Shown: in pieces, positions 14,584 through 22,494 of the stretch
Position numbering within the stretch: position 1 is the stretch's first letter
How the letters are laid out: each line of letters starts with the position of its first letter
DNA from: an uncultured Bacilli bacterium
Lineage (GTDB): Bacteria; Bacillota_I; Bacilli_A; RF39; UBA660
Length of the DNA stretch: 24,957 nt
Assembly: GCA_934120265.1 (NCBI GenBank)
Contig: CAKOTU010000016.1
Location: 1 to 24,957, forward strand
Direction of reading: 5' to 3'
The notes under the pieces: model-generated
What the model was told of the DNA's origin: nothing
The model's input: the letters and a program-made list of their open reading frames with translations, nothing else
Database searches by the model: none
Made by a program: the position numbers and the translations under genes

Positions 14584-14625
14584 CTTTCAATATAGTTGAA
14601 AGCAAGGAATTTCTTGCTTTTTTTT
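14584..14625 (+). terminator. Second terminator with an overlapping alternative hairpin
   Basis: AAAGCAAG (14599-14606) pairs with CTTGCTTT (14613-14620) and runs into Ts up to 14625. An upstream hairpin, CTTTCAA (14584-14590) with TTGAAAG (14596-14602), shares AAAG with the terminator stem, so the two cannot form fully together. It lies 50 nt before smc. It is either a second terminator for the previous unit or a small attenuator. Confidence 0.6.
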
Positions 14626-14674
14626 ATAGTTCTTGATAAAATAAATAATGTGTTAAATAGTAAGGTGTGATGTT

Positions 14675-17620
14675 ATGTATCTAAAGAAAATAATTGCGCA
14701 TGGCTTTAAATCTTTTGCCGATAAAATAGTAATAGATTTAAATGAGGGTATAACAGGAATAGTTGGCCCTAACGGAAGCGGTAAAAGTAATGTAGTGGAT
14801 GCAGTTCGTTGGGTTTTAGGTGAACAGTCAGTACGTCAATTACGTGGTGATGGTAGCATGACGGATGTTATATTTTCAGGTAGTAAATCGAGAAATGGTG
14901 CTAATGTCGCATCTGTTACCTTAGTATTTGATAATAGTGATAACTATTTTCCATTGTCTTTTTCAGAAATATCTATTAAAAGAAGAGTTTATAAAGATGG
15001 TACTAATGAATACTATTTAAATGGTGAAAGATGTCGTTTAAAGGATATAACTGATGTTTTACTTGATACTGGTATTGCTAAAGAGAGTTTCAATATTATT
15101 TCACAAGGAAAGATAGAGGAAATAATTGCTAGCAAGCCAGAAGATAGAAGAGTAATAATTGAAGAAGCTGCAGGAGTTTTAAAGTATAAAAGAAGAAAAG
15201 GTGATGCTTTAAGAAAATTAGATCGTACACACGATAATATGAGTAGGGTTAATGATATAATAAACGAATTAGATGTGCAAATTAATCCTTTAAAAGAGCA
15301 AAGAGAAAAAGCATTAAAGTATCTAGAAGTTAAAGAAGAATTAGAAGGCATTGAAGTTGCTTTAATTGCCCATGACATAACTAATATTAATTATGAATAT
15401 CAGGAGAATAAAAATAAAGTAAAAATAATTAGTGATGAAATATTAAGTATGGGATCTAGTAACAATACTAATGAAGCTAAGTTATCTGAAACCAAATTAA
15501 AACAAACCAAACTAATGGATGAAATCAGAGATAAACAACAAGAACTATTAAATATTACAAAATTAGTTGAGCAGATAAATAGTCAGAAAAATATTATTAC
15601 AGAAAGAAAAAAATATACGGTTGAAGATTCTAAGTTACATTCCCATGTTTTAGAACTTACTGAAGAAAGCTATAAAGTAAAAAATGATATTGAAAGTTAT
15701 AATTTGAAAATAAAACAATTAGATGAAGAACGTAGTGAATTAAATAACAAACTAAGTGGTATTGGGGAAGATATCAATAAATTAAAAAATAAAAAAGTAC
15801 AAGTTGAAAATAGCTTAGCTAACTATAATCGTAATGAGATATTTATCAAAAATAAAATTGATAATTTACAAGCATCAATCGAAAATAATGATTTATTACC
15901 TAATGCGGTTAAGAGTGTATTAAATAATCCAAGATTATCTGGTATTCATAATACGATAGGAAATGTTTTAGAAATAGAAGAAAAATATTCTTTAGCTATT
16001 TCTGTTGTGTTAGGAGCTAGTTCTAATAATATTATTGTTGATAATGAAAGTAGCGCTAAAGAAGCTGTTAATTACTTAAAAAATAATAATTTAGGAAGAG
16101 CTACATTTTTTCCTTTAAATGTAATTAAACCAAAGGCAATATATGATGATGTATTAAATAGTATTAGTAGTAATCCTAGTTTTGTAGGAGTTGCGTCTAA
16201 TCTTGTTAAATATGATAAAAAATATGATAGTATTGTTAAAAATCAATTAGGTAATGTTATTGTTGTTACTGATATTGATGCAGCTAATAGTATTAGTAAG
16301 AAGATTAATTATAGTTATCGTGTAGTAACATTAGATGGAGAAATATTTCATGTAGGTGGATCTATAACTGGTGGTAATGCTCCTAAGATGCGTAATGTTA
16401 TTTTAGAAAAACACGAGTTAGAACAGTACATTAATGAAGAAAAAAATATTATTAATAATATTAAAACTAGTGAAAATGAGATAAACGAAATAGATTATAA
16501 TTTAAAGGGACTTGAAGATAAATTTTATCTAGTAAACAAAGATCTTATTAATCTAACCGAGACTAAGAATAGTTATTTAAATAATTTGAATTTGTTAAAA
16601 GAGAAAGATATTAGTATAAATAACGAAATAGTTGGTACTAATAACATTATTGATAATAAGCTATCTAAGGAAGAAGAAGAAGTAATTGCTAGATATTATG
16701 AAGCAGTAAATGAAAAAGAAGCTTTAACTCTTACTATTTCTAATTTACAAAACAAAGACCTAGAATTAAAAGAGGAACTAGAAGATTTAGAGTTATCTAT
16801 TAAAAAAGAAAATTCATTATATAATAGTAAAAATAAAGAATTAAAGGACTTAGAGATTGAAATAAATAGAGCTGATGTTAAGTTAGATAACTTATTAAAT
16901 ACTTTAAGTGAAACATATAATATTACATATGAAAAAGCAAATAGTCTTTATAAGTTAGAACTTAACGAGGATGTTGCTCGTAATAAAGTTCAAAACTTAA
17001 AAAAGACAATAAAAGATTTGGGTATGGTTAACCTAGCTGCTCCAGAAGAATATGATAGAGTTAGTGTTAGATATGAGTTTTTAATTAAACAACGTGATGA
17101 TTTAGTTAGTGCAGAAAATACATTATTAGAAATCATTAAAGAGATGGATAGTGTTATGGAAACAGATTTTAAAGCCACATTTGAAATTGTTAACAAAAAT
17201 TTCAGTGAAACTTTTAAAGAGTTATTTAAAGGTGGTACAGCAGCTTTAAAATTAACTGATCCAAATAATCTATTAGAAACAGGAGTAGAGATTATCGCAT
17301 CTCCTCCAGGAAAAAAACTTACCAGTATATCACTTTTATCAGGTGGAGAGAAAACGTTTACAGCAATTAGTTTACTTTTTGCAATACTTAAATCTCGTCC
17401 AGTACCATTCTGTATTTTAGACGAGGTAGAAGCCGCACTAGATGAAGTGAATGTTGATAGTTTTGGAGCGTACTTAAAGAATTTAAAGTTAAAAACACAA
17501 TTTATATTAATTACTCATAAAAAAAGAACTATGGAATATGCAGATGTTTTATATGGTATAACAATGCAAGAATCAGGAGTAAGTAAGCTAGTTAGTGTTA
17601 AATTAGAAGAAATCAAATAA
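14675..17620 (+). CDS. smc: Chromosome segregation SMC ATPase
   Basis: The 981-residue protein has the full SMC plan. N-terminal head: FKSFADK, Walker A GPNGSGKSN (31-39), WVLGEQS, and the ISQGKIEEI block. First coiled coil: about 165-400. Hinge: about 405-580, with the Gly-rich VGGSITGGN. Second coiled coil: to about 830. C-terminal head: signature LLSGGEKTFTAISLLFA and Walker B FCILDEVEAALDEVN. SMC dimers with ScpA/ScpB load near the origin and align chromosome arms. It is shorter than the ~1190 residues of Bacillus SMC and close to the ~980 of Mycoplasma, mainly through shorter coiled-coil arms; hinge and heads look intact. No ftsY or rnc, frequent neighbours, flank it. GGTGTGATGTT before the ATG gives a modest ribosome site. 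Confidence 0.95.
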   Translation: MYLKKIIAHGFKSFADKIVIDLNEGITGIVGPNGSGKSNVVDAVRWVLGEQSVRQLRGDGSMTDVIFSGSKSRNGANVASVTLVFDNSDNYFPLSFSEISIKRRVYKDGTNEYYLNGERCRLKDITDVLLDTGIAKESFNIISQGKIEEIIASKPEDRRVIIEEAAGVLKYKRRKGDALRKLDRTHDNMSRVNDIINELDVQINPLKEQREKALKYLEVKEELEGIEVALIAHDITNINYEYQENKNKVKIISDEILSMGSSNNTNEAKLSETKLKQTKLMDEIRDKQQELLNITKLVEQINSQKNIITERKKYTVEDSKLHSHVLELTEESYKVKNDIESYNLKIKQLDEERSELNNKLSGIGEDINKLKNKKVQVENSLANYNRNEIFIKNKIDNLQASIENNDLLPNAVKSVLNNPRLSGIHNTIGNVLEIEEKYSLAISVVLGASSNNIIVDNESSAKEAVNYLKNNNLGRATFFPLNVIKPKAIYDDVLNSISSNPSFVGVASNLVKYDKKYDSIVKNQLGNVIVVTDIDAANSISKKINYSYRVVTLDGEIFHVGGSITGGNAPKMRNVILEKHELEQYINEEKNIINNIKTSENEINEIDYNLKGLEDKFYLVNKDLINLTETKNSYLNNLNLLKEKDISINNEIVGTNNIIDNKLSKEEEEVIARYYEAVNEKEALTLTISNLQNKDLELKEELEDLELSIKKENSLYNSKNKELKDLEIEINRADVKLDNLLNTLSETYNITYEKANSLYKLELNEDVARNKVQNLKKTIKDLGMVNLAAPEEYDRVSVRYEFLIKQRDDLVSAENTLLEIIKEMDSVMETDFKATFEIVNKNFSETFKELFKGGTAALKLTDPNNLLETGVEIIASPPGKKLTSISLLSGGEKTFTAISLLFAILKSRPVPFCILDEVEAALDEVNVDSFGAYLKNLKLKTQFILITHKKRTMEYADVLYGITMQESGVSKLVSVKLEEIK

Positions 17621-17633
17621 TGATTTCTTTTTT
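17607..17633 (+). terminator. Intrinsic terminator after smc
   Basis: AAGAAATCA (17607-17615) pairs with TGATTTCTT (17621-17629), with the stop codon in the loop and a T run to 17633. Confidence 0.85.
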
Positions 17634-17634
17634 C

Positions 17635-17663
17635 TTTATTTATTAAAACATTTTTGATATAAT
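17635..17663 (+). promoter_or_regulatory. Promoter for miaB
   Basis: TTTATT (17635-17640) lies 17 bp before a perfect TATAAT (17658-17663) with TGA extension. It begins directly after the smc terminator. Confidence 0.6.
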
Positions 17664-17683
17664 CGTAAAAGGGAAGTGATAGT

Positions 17684-19105
17684 ATGAATTTACCTAGCTT
17701 AAAAGAAGCAAGAAAAAGAACAAAAAAAGAGGTTTTAACTAAAACCAATGAATATATAGTAAAAGAGAATTTAAAAAAATTAGGATTAAATAAGAAGTAT
17801 TTTGTTAAGACATATGGATGCCAGATGAATGAACATGATACCGAAAATATAAAAGCTATATTAGAAGATATGAGTTTTACTGAAGTTGATAATATGGAAG
17901 GTGCTGATTTAATACTTTTAAATACATGTGCAATAAGAGAAAATGCACATAATAAAGTATTTGGTATGGTTGGTCGTATTAAACATTTAAAAGAGTCAAA
18001 GCCGGATTTAGTAGCTGGTATTTGTGGATGTATGGCTCAAGAAGAACATGTTGTAAAAGAGATACTTGAAAAATATAAATGGTTAGATATCGTATTTGGC
18101 ACTCATAATATTCACAATCTTCCTAATATCTTATATGAAGCTATCTCTAAAAAAGATTTAGAAGTAGATGTTCTAAGTATTGAAGGTGATGTAGTTGAAA
18201 ATATTCCTGTAAAAAGGGATAGTAAGTATAAAGCTTGGGTTAATATTATGTATGGATGTGATAAGTTTTGTACTTATTGTATAGTTCCTTATACAAGGGG
18301 AAAACAAAGAAGTAGAGAACATGAATATATCATTAATGAAGTAAAGAAGTTAGTAGAAGATGGATATCAAGAAGTGACTTTACTTGGACAAAATGTTAAT
18401 GCTTATGGTAAAGATTTAAATATTAACTATGGAATGTCTAATTTACTTGAAGATGTTGCTAAAACAGGTATTAATAGAGTTAGATTTGTAACTAGTCATC
18501 CTTGGGATTTTACTGATGAGATGATTGATATAATTGCTAAATATGATAACATAATGCCTTATATTCATCTACCTTTACAATCTGGATCTAGTTCTATTTT
18601 AAGAAAAATGGGAAGACGTTATACTAAAGAAGAATATTTAACTTTATATAAGAAAATCAGAGAGAAGTTACCATATTCTTCAATAACAACTGATATTATA
18701 GTAGGTTTTCCTAATGAAACAGATGAAGATTTTAACGAAACTTTAGAAGTGGTTAATGAGTGTAAATTTGATTCAGCGTTTACATTTATCTTTTCACCAC
18801 GTATTGGTACACCAGCTGCTAGAATGGAAGATAGTATTTCATTAGAAGTAAAAGAAAAAAGATTGCAAGAATTAAACGAACTTATAAATAAATACTCAAA
18901 AGAAGCTAATGACAAATATCTTGGTAAAACAGTTCCTGTTTTAATTGAAGACTTCAGTGAAAAAGATAGTAGTATGTTAATGGGATATACAGATACTATG
19001 AAGTTAGTTAATGTTAAGGGAGATGCTTCTTTAATAGGAAAAATAGTAAATGTAAAAATAACTGATGTTAAAACTTGGAGTATGGATGCAGAGGTAGTAG
19101 ATTAA
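17684..19105 (+). CDS. miaB: tRNA-2-methylthio-N6-dimethylallyladenosine synthase MiaB
   Basis: This 473-residue radical-SAM methylthiotransferase adds the methylthio group to i6A37 of tRNAs reading UNN codons. The N-terminal UPF0004 domain carries three Cys for the auxiliary 4Fe-4S cluster (TYGCQMN at 46, NTCAIREN at 82, CGCMAQ at 116). The radical-SAM CxxxCxxC motif is at 191-198 (GCDKFCTYC). RGKQRSR, LLGQNVNAYG, HPWDFT and HLPLQSGS follow as in MiaB, and the TRAM domain covers about the last 65 residues. The N-terminal extension of about 38 residues is usual for Bacilli. The next gene is a CotE-family gene, as in Bacillus where miaB lies close to cotE. Confidence 0.95.
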   Translation: MNLPSLKEARKRTKKEVLTKTNEYIVKENLKKLGLNKKYFVKTYGCQMNEHDTENIKAILEDMSFTEVDNMEGADLILLNTCAIRENAHNKVFGMVGRIKHLKESKPDLVAGICGCMAQEEHVVKEILEKYKWLDIVFGTHNIHNLPNILYEAISKKDLEVDVLSIEGDVVENIPVKRDSKYKAWVNIMYGCDKFCTYCIVPYTRGKQRSREHEYIINEVKKLVEDGYQEVTLLGQNVNAYGKDLNINYGMSNLLEDVAKTGINRVRFVTSHPWDFTDEMIDIIAKYDNIMPYIHLPLQSGSSSILRKMGRRYTKEEYLTLYKKIREKLPYSSITTDIIVGFPNETDEDFNETLEVVNECKFDSAFTFIFSPRIGTPAARMEDSISLEVKEKRLQELNELINKYSKEANDKYLGKTVPVLIEDFSEKDSSMLMGYTDTMKLVNVKGDASLIGKIVNVKITDVKTWSMDAEVVD

Positions 19106-19133
19106 AAAATATAATGAACAATTATATTTTTTT
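19104..19133 (+). terminator. Intrinsic terminator after miaB
   Basis: A 10-bp stem, AAAATATAAT (19106-19115) with ATTATATTTT (19121-19130), extends by A-T pairs and ends in a T run. It overlaps the end of the stop codon. Confidence 0.8.
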
Positions 19134-19181
19134 GTGCACTTTTCTCATATTATGTCATAAATTAAAGTGAGGGGTGATTAT

Positions 19182-19718
19182 ATGGCATTATATAAAGAAA
19201 TAGTTACAAAAGCAGTTGTGGGAAAAGGTAAAAAATACTTTAAAAATAATTACAGTATTGAAGTAAGTGATAATCCTACCACTGTATTAGGTTGCTGGGT
19301 CATAAATCATAAATTTAAGGGATATAAGTCGGGAGATAAAATTGGGGTGGATGGATCTTACGATGTAAATATTTGGTATTCTTATGATAATGACTCTAAA
19401 ACTACAGTTGTTAACAAAAAAGTAGATTATAATGATTTATTTAATGTTAAAGTAAGAGAAGATGCTGATTTAAATGGAGATACAGATATTATAGTTAGAA
19501 CACTTAAACAACCTAGTTGTTCTAAGGTAAATATAGAAGATAATGGTACTATTACTTTCGATATAGAAAAAGAACTTGGCGTTGAAATAGTGGGAGAAAC
19601 AAAAATGAAAATAGCTATAGAAGAAGATGAAGAACCTTGGGATGATATTGATGATGATGTAACAGATGAAGATTTAAATGATATAGATGAAAACGTAAAT
19701 AATGATTATATTAAGTAA
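19182..19718 (+). CDS. cotE: CotE-family outer spore coat morphogenetic protein
   Basis: The 178-residue protein matches Bacillus CotE along its length: YKEIVTKAVVGKGKKYFKNN at the start, then TTVLGCWVINHKFKG, GSYDVNIWYSYDNDSKT, VNKKVDYND, DIIVRTLKQPSCSKV and VEIVGETKMKI, and a strongly acidic tail (EEDEEPWDDIDDDVTDED...). In Bacillus CotE assembles the outer coat around the forespore. The ATG at 19182 is preferred because AGGGGTG lies just upstream; an in-frame GTG at 19167 precedes that ribosome site. A sigma-A promoter is not obvious; CATATTAT at 19146-19153 resembles a sporulation sigma-E -10 box, but no matching -35 is clear. Presence beside miaB repeats the Bacillus arrangement. Whether the host sporulates cannot be told from this window. 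Confidence 0.88.
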   Translation: MALYKEIVTKAVVGKGKKYFKNNYSIEVSDNPTTVLGCWVINHKFKGYKSGDKIGVDGSYDVNIWYSYDNDSKTTVVNKKVDYNDLFNVKVREDADLNGDTDIIVRTLKQPSCSKVNIEDNGTITFDIEKELGVEIVGETKMKIAIEEDEEPWDDIDDDVTDEDLNDIDENVNNDYIK

Positions 19719-19740
19719 GCACAAAATTTGTGCTTTTTTT
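19717..19740 (+). terminator. Intrinsic terminator after cotE-like gene
   Basis: AAGCACA (19717-19723) pairs with TGTGCTT (19729-19735), followed by Ts to 19740. It begins within the stop codon. Confidence 0.85.
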
Positions 19741-19768
19741 ATGGCTTAAAAATATTATAAACTCCCTG

Positions 19769-19797
19769 TTGACAATTTCTCCTTATAGATGTATGCT
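19769..19797 (+). promoter_or_regulatory. Strong promoter of the prepilin gene
   Basis: A consensus TTGACA (19769-19774) lies 17 bp before TATGCT (19792-19797). The transcript would start near 19804 and reach TAGGAGGAG (19815-19823) before the ATG. This suggests high expression. Confidence 0.7.
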
Positions 19798-19828
19798 TAA
19801 ATAGAAAGTAGGATTAGGAGGAGTTAAA

Positions 19829-20986
19829 ATGAAAAGAAAAAATGCTTTCACTTTAATAGAATTACTAGCGGTAATAGTGGTATTAGCTATCATTGCCTTA
19901 ATAGCAACGCCAATAGTAATGAATACAATAAAAAGTGCAAAGAAAGGAGCTGCCGAGAGAAGTGCGGATAGTTATGTTAGTGCCGTAGAAACAGCAGTAG
20001 CAGAAGCAAGGTTAGATAATAAAACAGTACCAGATGGAACATATCAAATAGATGAAGAAGGAAATCTAACAGTAACAGGATTACCAGATGGTAAATTAAA
20101 AATAGAAATGAATGGTAAAAAGCCAACATCAGGAACCATAAAAATAAGCAACGGCCAAGTGACAACAGATTCTAAGATAACAGTAGGTTCTTATGAAGTA
20201 TCATACAACCCAACAACAAAGAAATATGAAGCAACAGAAAAAGGAAATGCAACAAAAACATATACCAATGGAGAAATAGTATATTTTAATGTAGATAATG
20301 GAACAAAATGTTCAAATTATACAGAAACACAAAGTAATACAGGAACAAAGAGTGGATGTATGAAATTCTATGCTTTTAATGATGATGGAAAAGATACAGT
20401 AAATTTAATACTAGACCATAATACAACAGCATTAGTAAAATGGAATTCAAGTGGAAAGAATGCAAGCGGTCCAAAAGAAGTGTTCAATCAATTAAAAATA
20501 GATACAGATGGATGGAAAGGAACAATAACACCATCAAATTACACTATGGATCAAACAGGACAAAAAAGTAATGCAAAATATACAATAGATTATAGTAGTT
20601 ATAAAGCAAGATTAATAACAGCTAATGAGATTGCCCAAATAACAGGAAATACAACATGGAATGAGAAAACTGCAAATAATGGTTATTATTTAGATAGTAA
20701 AACAGATTCTGCAAGTGATACATGTAAAGAAGGAAACACAACTGGATGCGGGTATGGATGGTTATATGATAGAACAAGTAAAGAATGTACAAAACAGGGA
20801 TGTTTAAATAATGCTGATTCCTCAATGAGCGGAGTTGGTTATTGGACATCATCTTCTCTTGCTGGACGTGCTGACAATGCATGGGGAGTGTCATACTATG
20901 CTTTTGCGAATGACGTCTACGTTGGTAGTGGCGCTGTTTATGGTGTTCGCCCAGTTATAACAGTCTTAAAATCTAAATTAAGCTAA
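19829..20986 (+). CDS. Type IV prepilin-like protein with C-type-lectin-like C-terminus
   Basis: The 385-residue protein begins with a class III/type IV prepilin signal: basic MKRKN, then A|FTLIELLAVIVVLAIIAL with the conserved Glu at +5 and Ala instead of the usual Gly before the cleavage site. An amphipathic helix (NTIKSAKKGAAERSADSYVSAVETAV) follows. The remainder is extracellular, with four clustered Cys pairs (KC/GC at about 163/176; DTC, TGC, KEC, QGC at about 305-332). The C-terminus (YWTSSS...AWGVSYY...YGVRPVITV) resembles Fib_succ_major/FGE-like C-type-lectin domains. A paralogue ends at 722. Codons 344-373 are adenine-poor and diverge between the paralogues while both flanks are conserved. 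Prepilin peptidase and pilus motor genes are not in this window. It may be a minor pilin or pseudopilin displaying a binding domain; ligand unknown. Confidence 0.85.
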   Translation: MKRKNAFTLIELLAVIVVLAIIALIATPIVMNTIKSAKKGAAERSADSYVSAVETAVAEARLDNKTVPDGTYQIDEEGNLTVTGLPDGKLKIEMNGKKPTSGTIKISNGQVTTDSKITVGSYEVSYNPTTKKYEATEKGNATKTYTNGEIVYFNVDNGTKCSNYTETQSNTGTKSGCMKFYAFNDDGKDTVNLILDHNTTALVKWNSSGKNASGPKEVFNQLKIDTDGWKGTITPSNYTMDQTGQKSNAKYTIDYSSYKARLITANEIAQITGNTTWNEKTANNGYYLDSKTDSASDTCKEGNTTGCGYGWLYDRTSKECTKQGCLNNADSSMSGVGYWTSSSLAGRADNAWGVSYYAFANDVYVGSGAVYGVRPVITVLKSKLS

Positions 20987-21005
20987 GAAATAACTGATAA
21001 AATGA

Positions 21006-21034
21006 TTGACAAAGACACATTTACGTGATAATAT
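21006..21034 (+). promoter_or_regulatory. Promoter of secE-nusG
   Basis: Consensus TTGACA (21006-21011) is 17 bp before TAATAT (21029-21034), which also has a TGA extension. A small hairpin with GACAC/GTGTT arms and a T run at 21041-21060 lies in the leader. No terminator separates the upstream prepilin gene, so read-through is possible. Confidence 0.75.
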
Positions 21035-21100
21035 TTAATTAGACACGAGATGTGTTTTTATTTTGAATAAAAATGCATAATATGAAAGAGAGGTATTCAT

Positions 21101-21283
21101 ATGAAAAAAATAGCAAAGTTTTTTGCAGGTGTTAAGGGTGAACTTAAAAAAGTAAGATGGCCTAATAAGAAAGAAATGCTTAAGTATAGTATTGCAACAA
21201 TCTCAATTATGATTATATTTGGATTATTTTATACCATAATAGATTTAGCTAGTGCTGGTATAAAGATGTTAATAGGTGCCTAA
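21101..21283 (+). CDS. secE: Preprotein translocase subunit SecE
   Basis: The 60-residue protein has the bacterial SecE layout: an amphipathic N-terminal helix (FFAGVKGELKKVRWPNKKEML, with the conserved KVxWP block) and one membrane helix (TISIMIIFGLFYTIIDLASAGI). It clamps the SecY channel of the general secretion system. The length is typical for single-span Bacilli SecE. The stop overlaps the nusG start as TAATG, giving the usual secE-nusG coupling. A good promoter lies 67 bp upstream. Confidence 0.95.
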   Translation: MKKIAKFFAGVKGELKKVRWPNKKEMLKYSIATISIMIIFGLFYTIIDLASAGIKMLIGA

Positions 21284-21816
21284 TGGAAAAAGAATGGTAT
21301 GTTGTTAATACCTATTCTGGGCATGAGAATAAGGTAAAAGAAAAATTAGAGATGCGTGCTAGTACTATGGGTATGGAAGATTATATCTTTCGTGTAGTTG
21401 TTCCTGAACAAACAGAAGTTGAATACAAAGATGGAGCAAAAAAAGAAAAAGTTAAAAAGATGTTTCCAGGTTATATATTAGTTGAAATGATTATGACTGA
21501 TGAAGCATGGTTTATTGTTCGTAATACTCCAGGTGTTACAGGATTTATCGGATCAAGTGGTAAGGGAGCTAAACCATTCCCATTAACTCCAGCTGAAGTC
21601 GATAAAATATTAGGCTCAATGGGTATGAGCAGATTAGAAATTGGTAGCGAACTTAATGTTGACGATAATGTTAAGGTTGTTGATGGACCATTTAATGGTA
21701 TGTTTGGTAAGGTTAAGTCAATTGACCCTGCTACAGGTTCATTAGAAGTTACTCTTGATTTATTTGGTCAAGAAACAGTTGTAGAGTTAGAAATTTCACA
21801 AATTTCTAAAGCATAG
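21283..21816 (+). CDS. nusG: Transcription elongation/termination factor NusG
   Basis: The 177-residue protein contains the NGN domain (EWYVVNTYSGHENKVKEKL at the start, then KMFPGYILVEM and IVRNTPGVTGFIG) that binds RNA polymerase across the cleft. It ends in a KOW domain (VKVVDGPFNGMFGKVKSIDPATGSLEV) that contacts ribosomal S10 or Rho. No insertion or truncation is seen. It overlaps secE by one base and precedes rplK, the standard order in Bacilli. Confidence 0.96.
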   Translation: MEKEWYVVNTYSGHENKVKEKLEMRASTMGMEDYIFRVVVPEQTEVEYKDGAKKEKVKKMFPGYILVEMIMTDEAWFIVRNTPGVTGFIGSSGKGAKPFPLTPAEVDKILGSMGMSRLEIGSELNVDDNVKVVDGPFNGMFGKVKSIDPATGSLEVTLDLFGQETVVELEISQISKA

Positions 21817-21878
21817 TTTACAAACTTGTAAATTTGTGCTATTATTATTAAGCTATATTTAATTTTTAATATAGATTT

Positions 21879-21950
21879 AGTGGGAGATTTCTTTAGATTC
21901 TTTAACTTAAATTGTTAAGCGGAGTTTTGTTAAAAATCATTAGAACCACT
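21879..21950 (+). promoter_or_regulatory. Structured leader of rplK, candidate r-protein binding site
   Basis: The 168 bp between nusG and rplK hold a closed structure: AGTGG (21879-21883) pairs with CCACT (21946-21950), with an internal CTTAA/TTAAG hairpin (21906-21919). The strand begins GTGGGAG and closes with AACCAC, the same framing as the leader before rplA. It may bind L1 or L11 for feedback control. A hairpin of TTTACA/TGTAAA near 21818-21833 after nusG lacks a T run. Confidence 0.45.
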
Positions 21951-21984
21951 CATGGAAAGCGAAATTTTATAGGAGGTGTTTTTC

Positions 21985-22410
21985 GTGGCAAAACAAGTAA
22001 CAAAAATGATTAAATTACAAATACCTGCAGGTAAGGCTACACCAGCTCCACCAGTTGGAACAGTTTTAGGACCAGCAGGAATTAACTTACAAGAATTTTG
22101 TACAAAATACAATGATGCAACTAAAGACAAAATAGGAGATATTTTACCAGTTGAAATTACTATTTATGAAGATAGAACTTTTGACTTTGTAATTAAAACT
22201 CCACCAGCTGCATTCTTAATTAAGAAAGTTGCTAAAATAAAAAAAGGATCTACAAAAGGTTCAAAAGAAACAGTTGCAACTATAACTCGTGAGCAACTAA
22301 AAGAAATTGCTGAAATCAAACTTCCAGATTTAAATGCATATACTGTAGAAGAAGCTATGAAAATAGTTGAAGGTACTGCTTTAAATATGGGTGTTAAAAT
22401 TTCTGATTAA
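21985..22410 (+). CDS. rplK: 50S ribosomal protein L11
   Basis: The 141-residue protein is a full-length L11: KMIKLQIPAGKATPAPPVGTVLGPAGINLQEF in the N-terminal domain, and KTPPAAFLIKKVAKI followed by the C-terminal rRNA-binding domain ending VEGTALNMGVKI. It forms the GTPase-centre base of the stalk. The start is the GTG at 21985, spaced 8 nt after AGGAGG at 21971-21976; an upstream in-frame GTG at 21976 lies within that ribosome site and is rejected. The length then equals the family norm. Confidence 0.96.
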   Translation: MAKQVTKMIKLQIPAGKATPAPPVGTVLGPAGINLQEFCTKYNDATKDKIGDILPVEITIYEDRTFDFVIKTPPAAFLIKKVAKIKKGSTKGSKETVATITREQLKEIAEIKLPDLNAYTVEEAMKIVEGTALNMGVKISD

Positions 22411-22425
22411 TACATAGGACTACTA

Positions 22426-22481
22426 TGTGGGAGGGGAAACCCGTTATCCGCTTTATAAATTATTTATAAACAAAAACCACA
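22426..22481 (+). promoter_or_regulatory. L1-type autoregulatory leader before rplA
   Basis: TGTGG (22426-22430) pairs with CCACA (22477-22481), enclosing GGGAGGGGAAACCCG with a GGG-GAAA-CCC hairpin, TTATCCGC, and an AT-rich TTTATAA/TTATAAA hairpin. This fits the known L1-binding mRNA mimic of the 23S L1-stalk site. The closing strand ends right before AAGGAGG, so L1 binding would block translation of rplA. Confidence 0.65.
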
Positions 22482-22494
22482 AGGAGGTAAGAAA

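Noticed and set aside
15013..15378. Minus-strand reading frame inside smc
   Set aside because: Its Ser/Leu-rich composition is what the complement of an SMC coding frame gives; no start signal or recognisable domain.
19167..19181. GTG start for the CotE-family gene
   Set aside because: It precedes the AGGGGTG ribosome site; the ATG at 19182 gives an N-terminus like that of CotE.
21976..21984. Upstream GTG for rplK
   Set aside because: It overlaps the end of the AGGAGG ribosome site; the GTG at 21985 gives the standard 141-residue L11.
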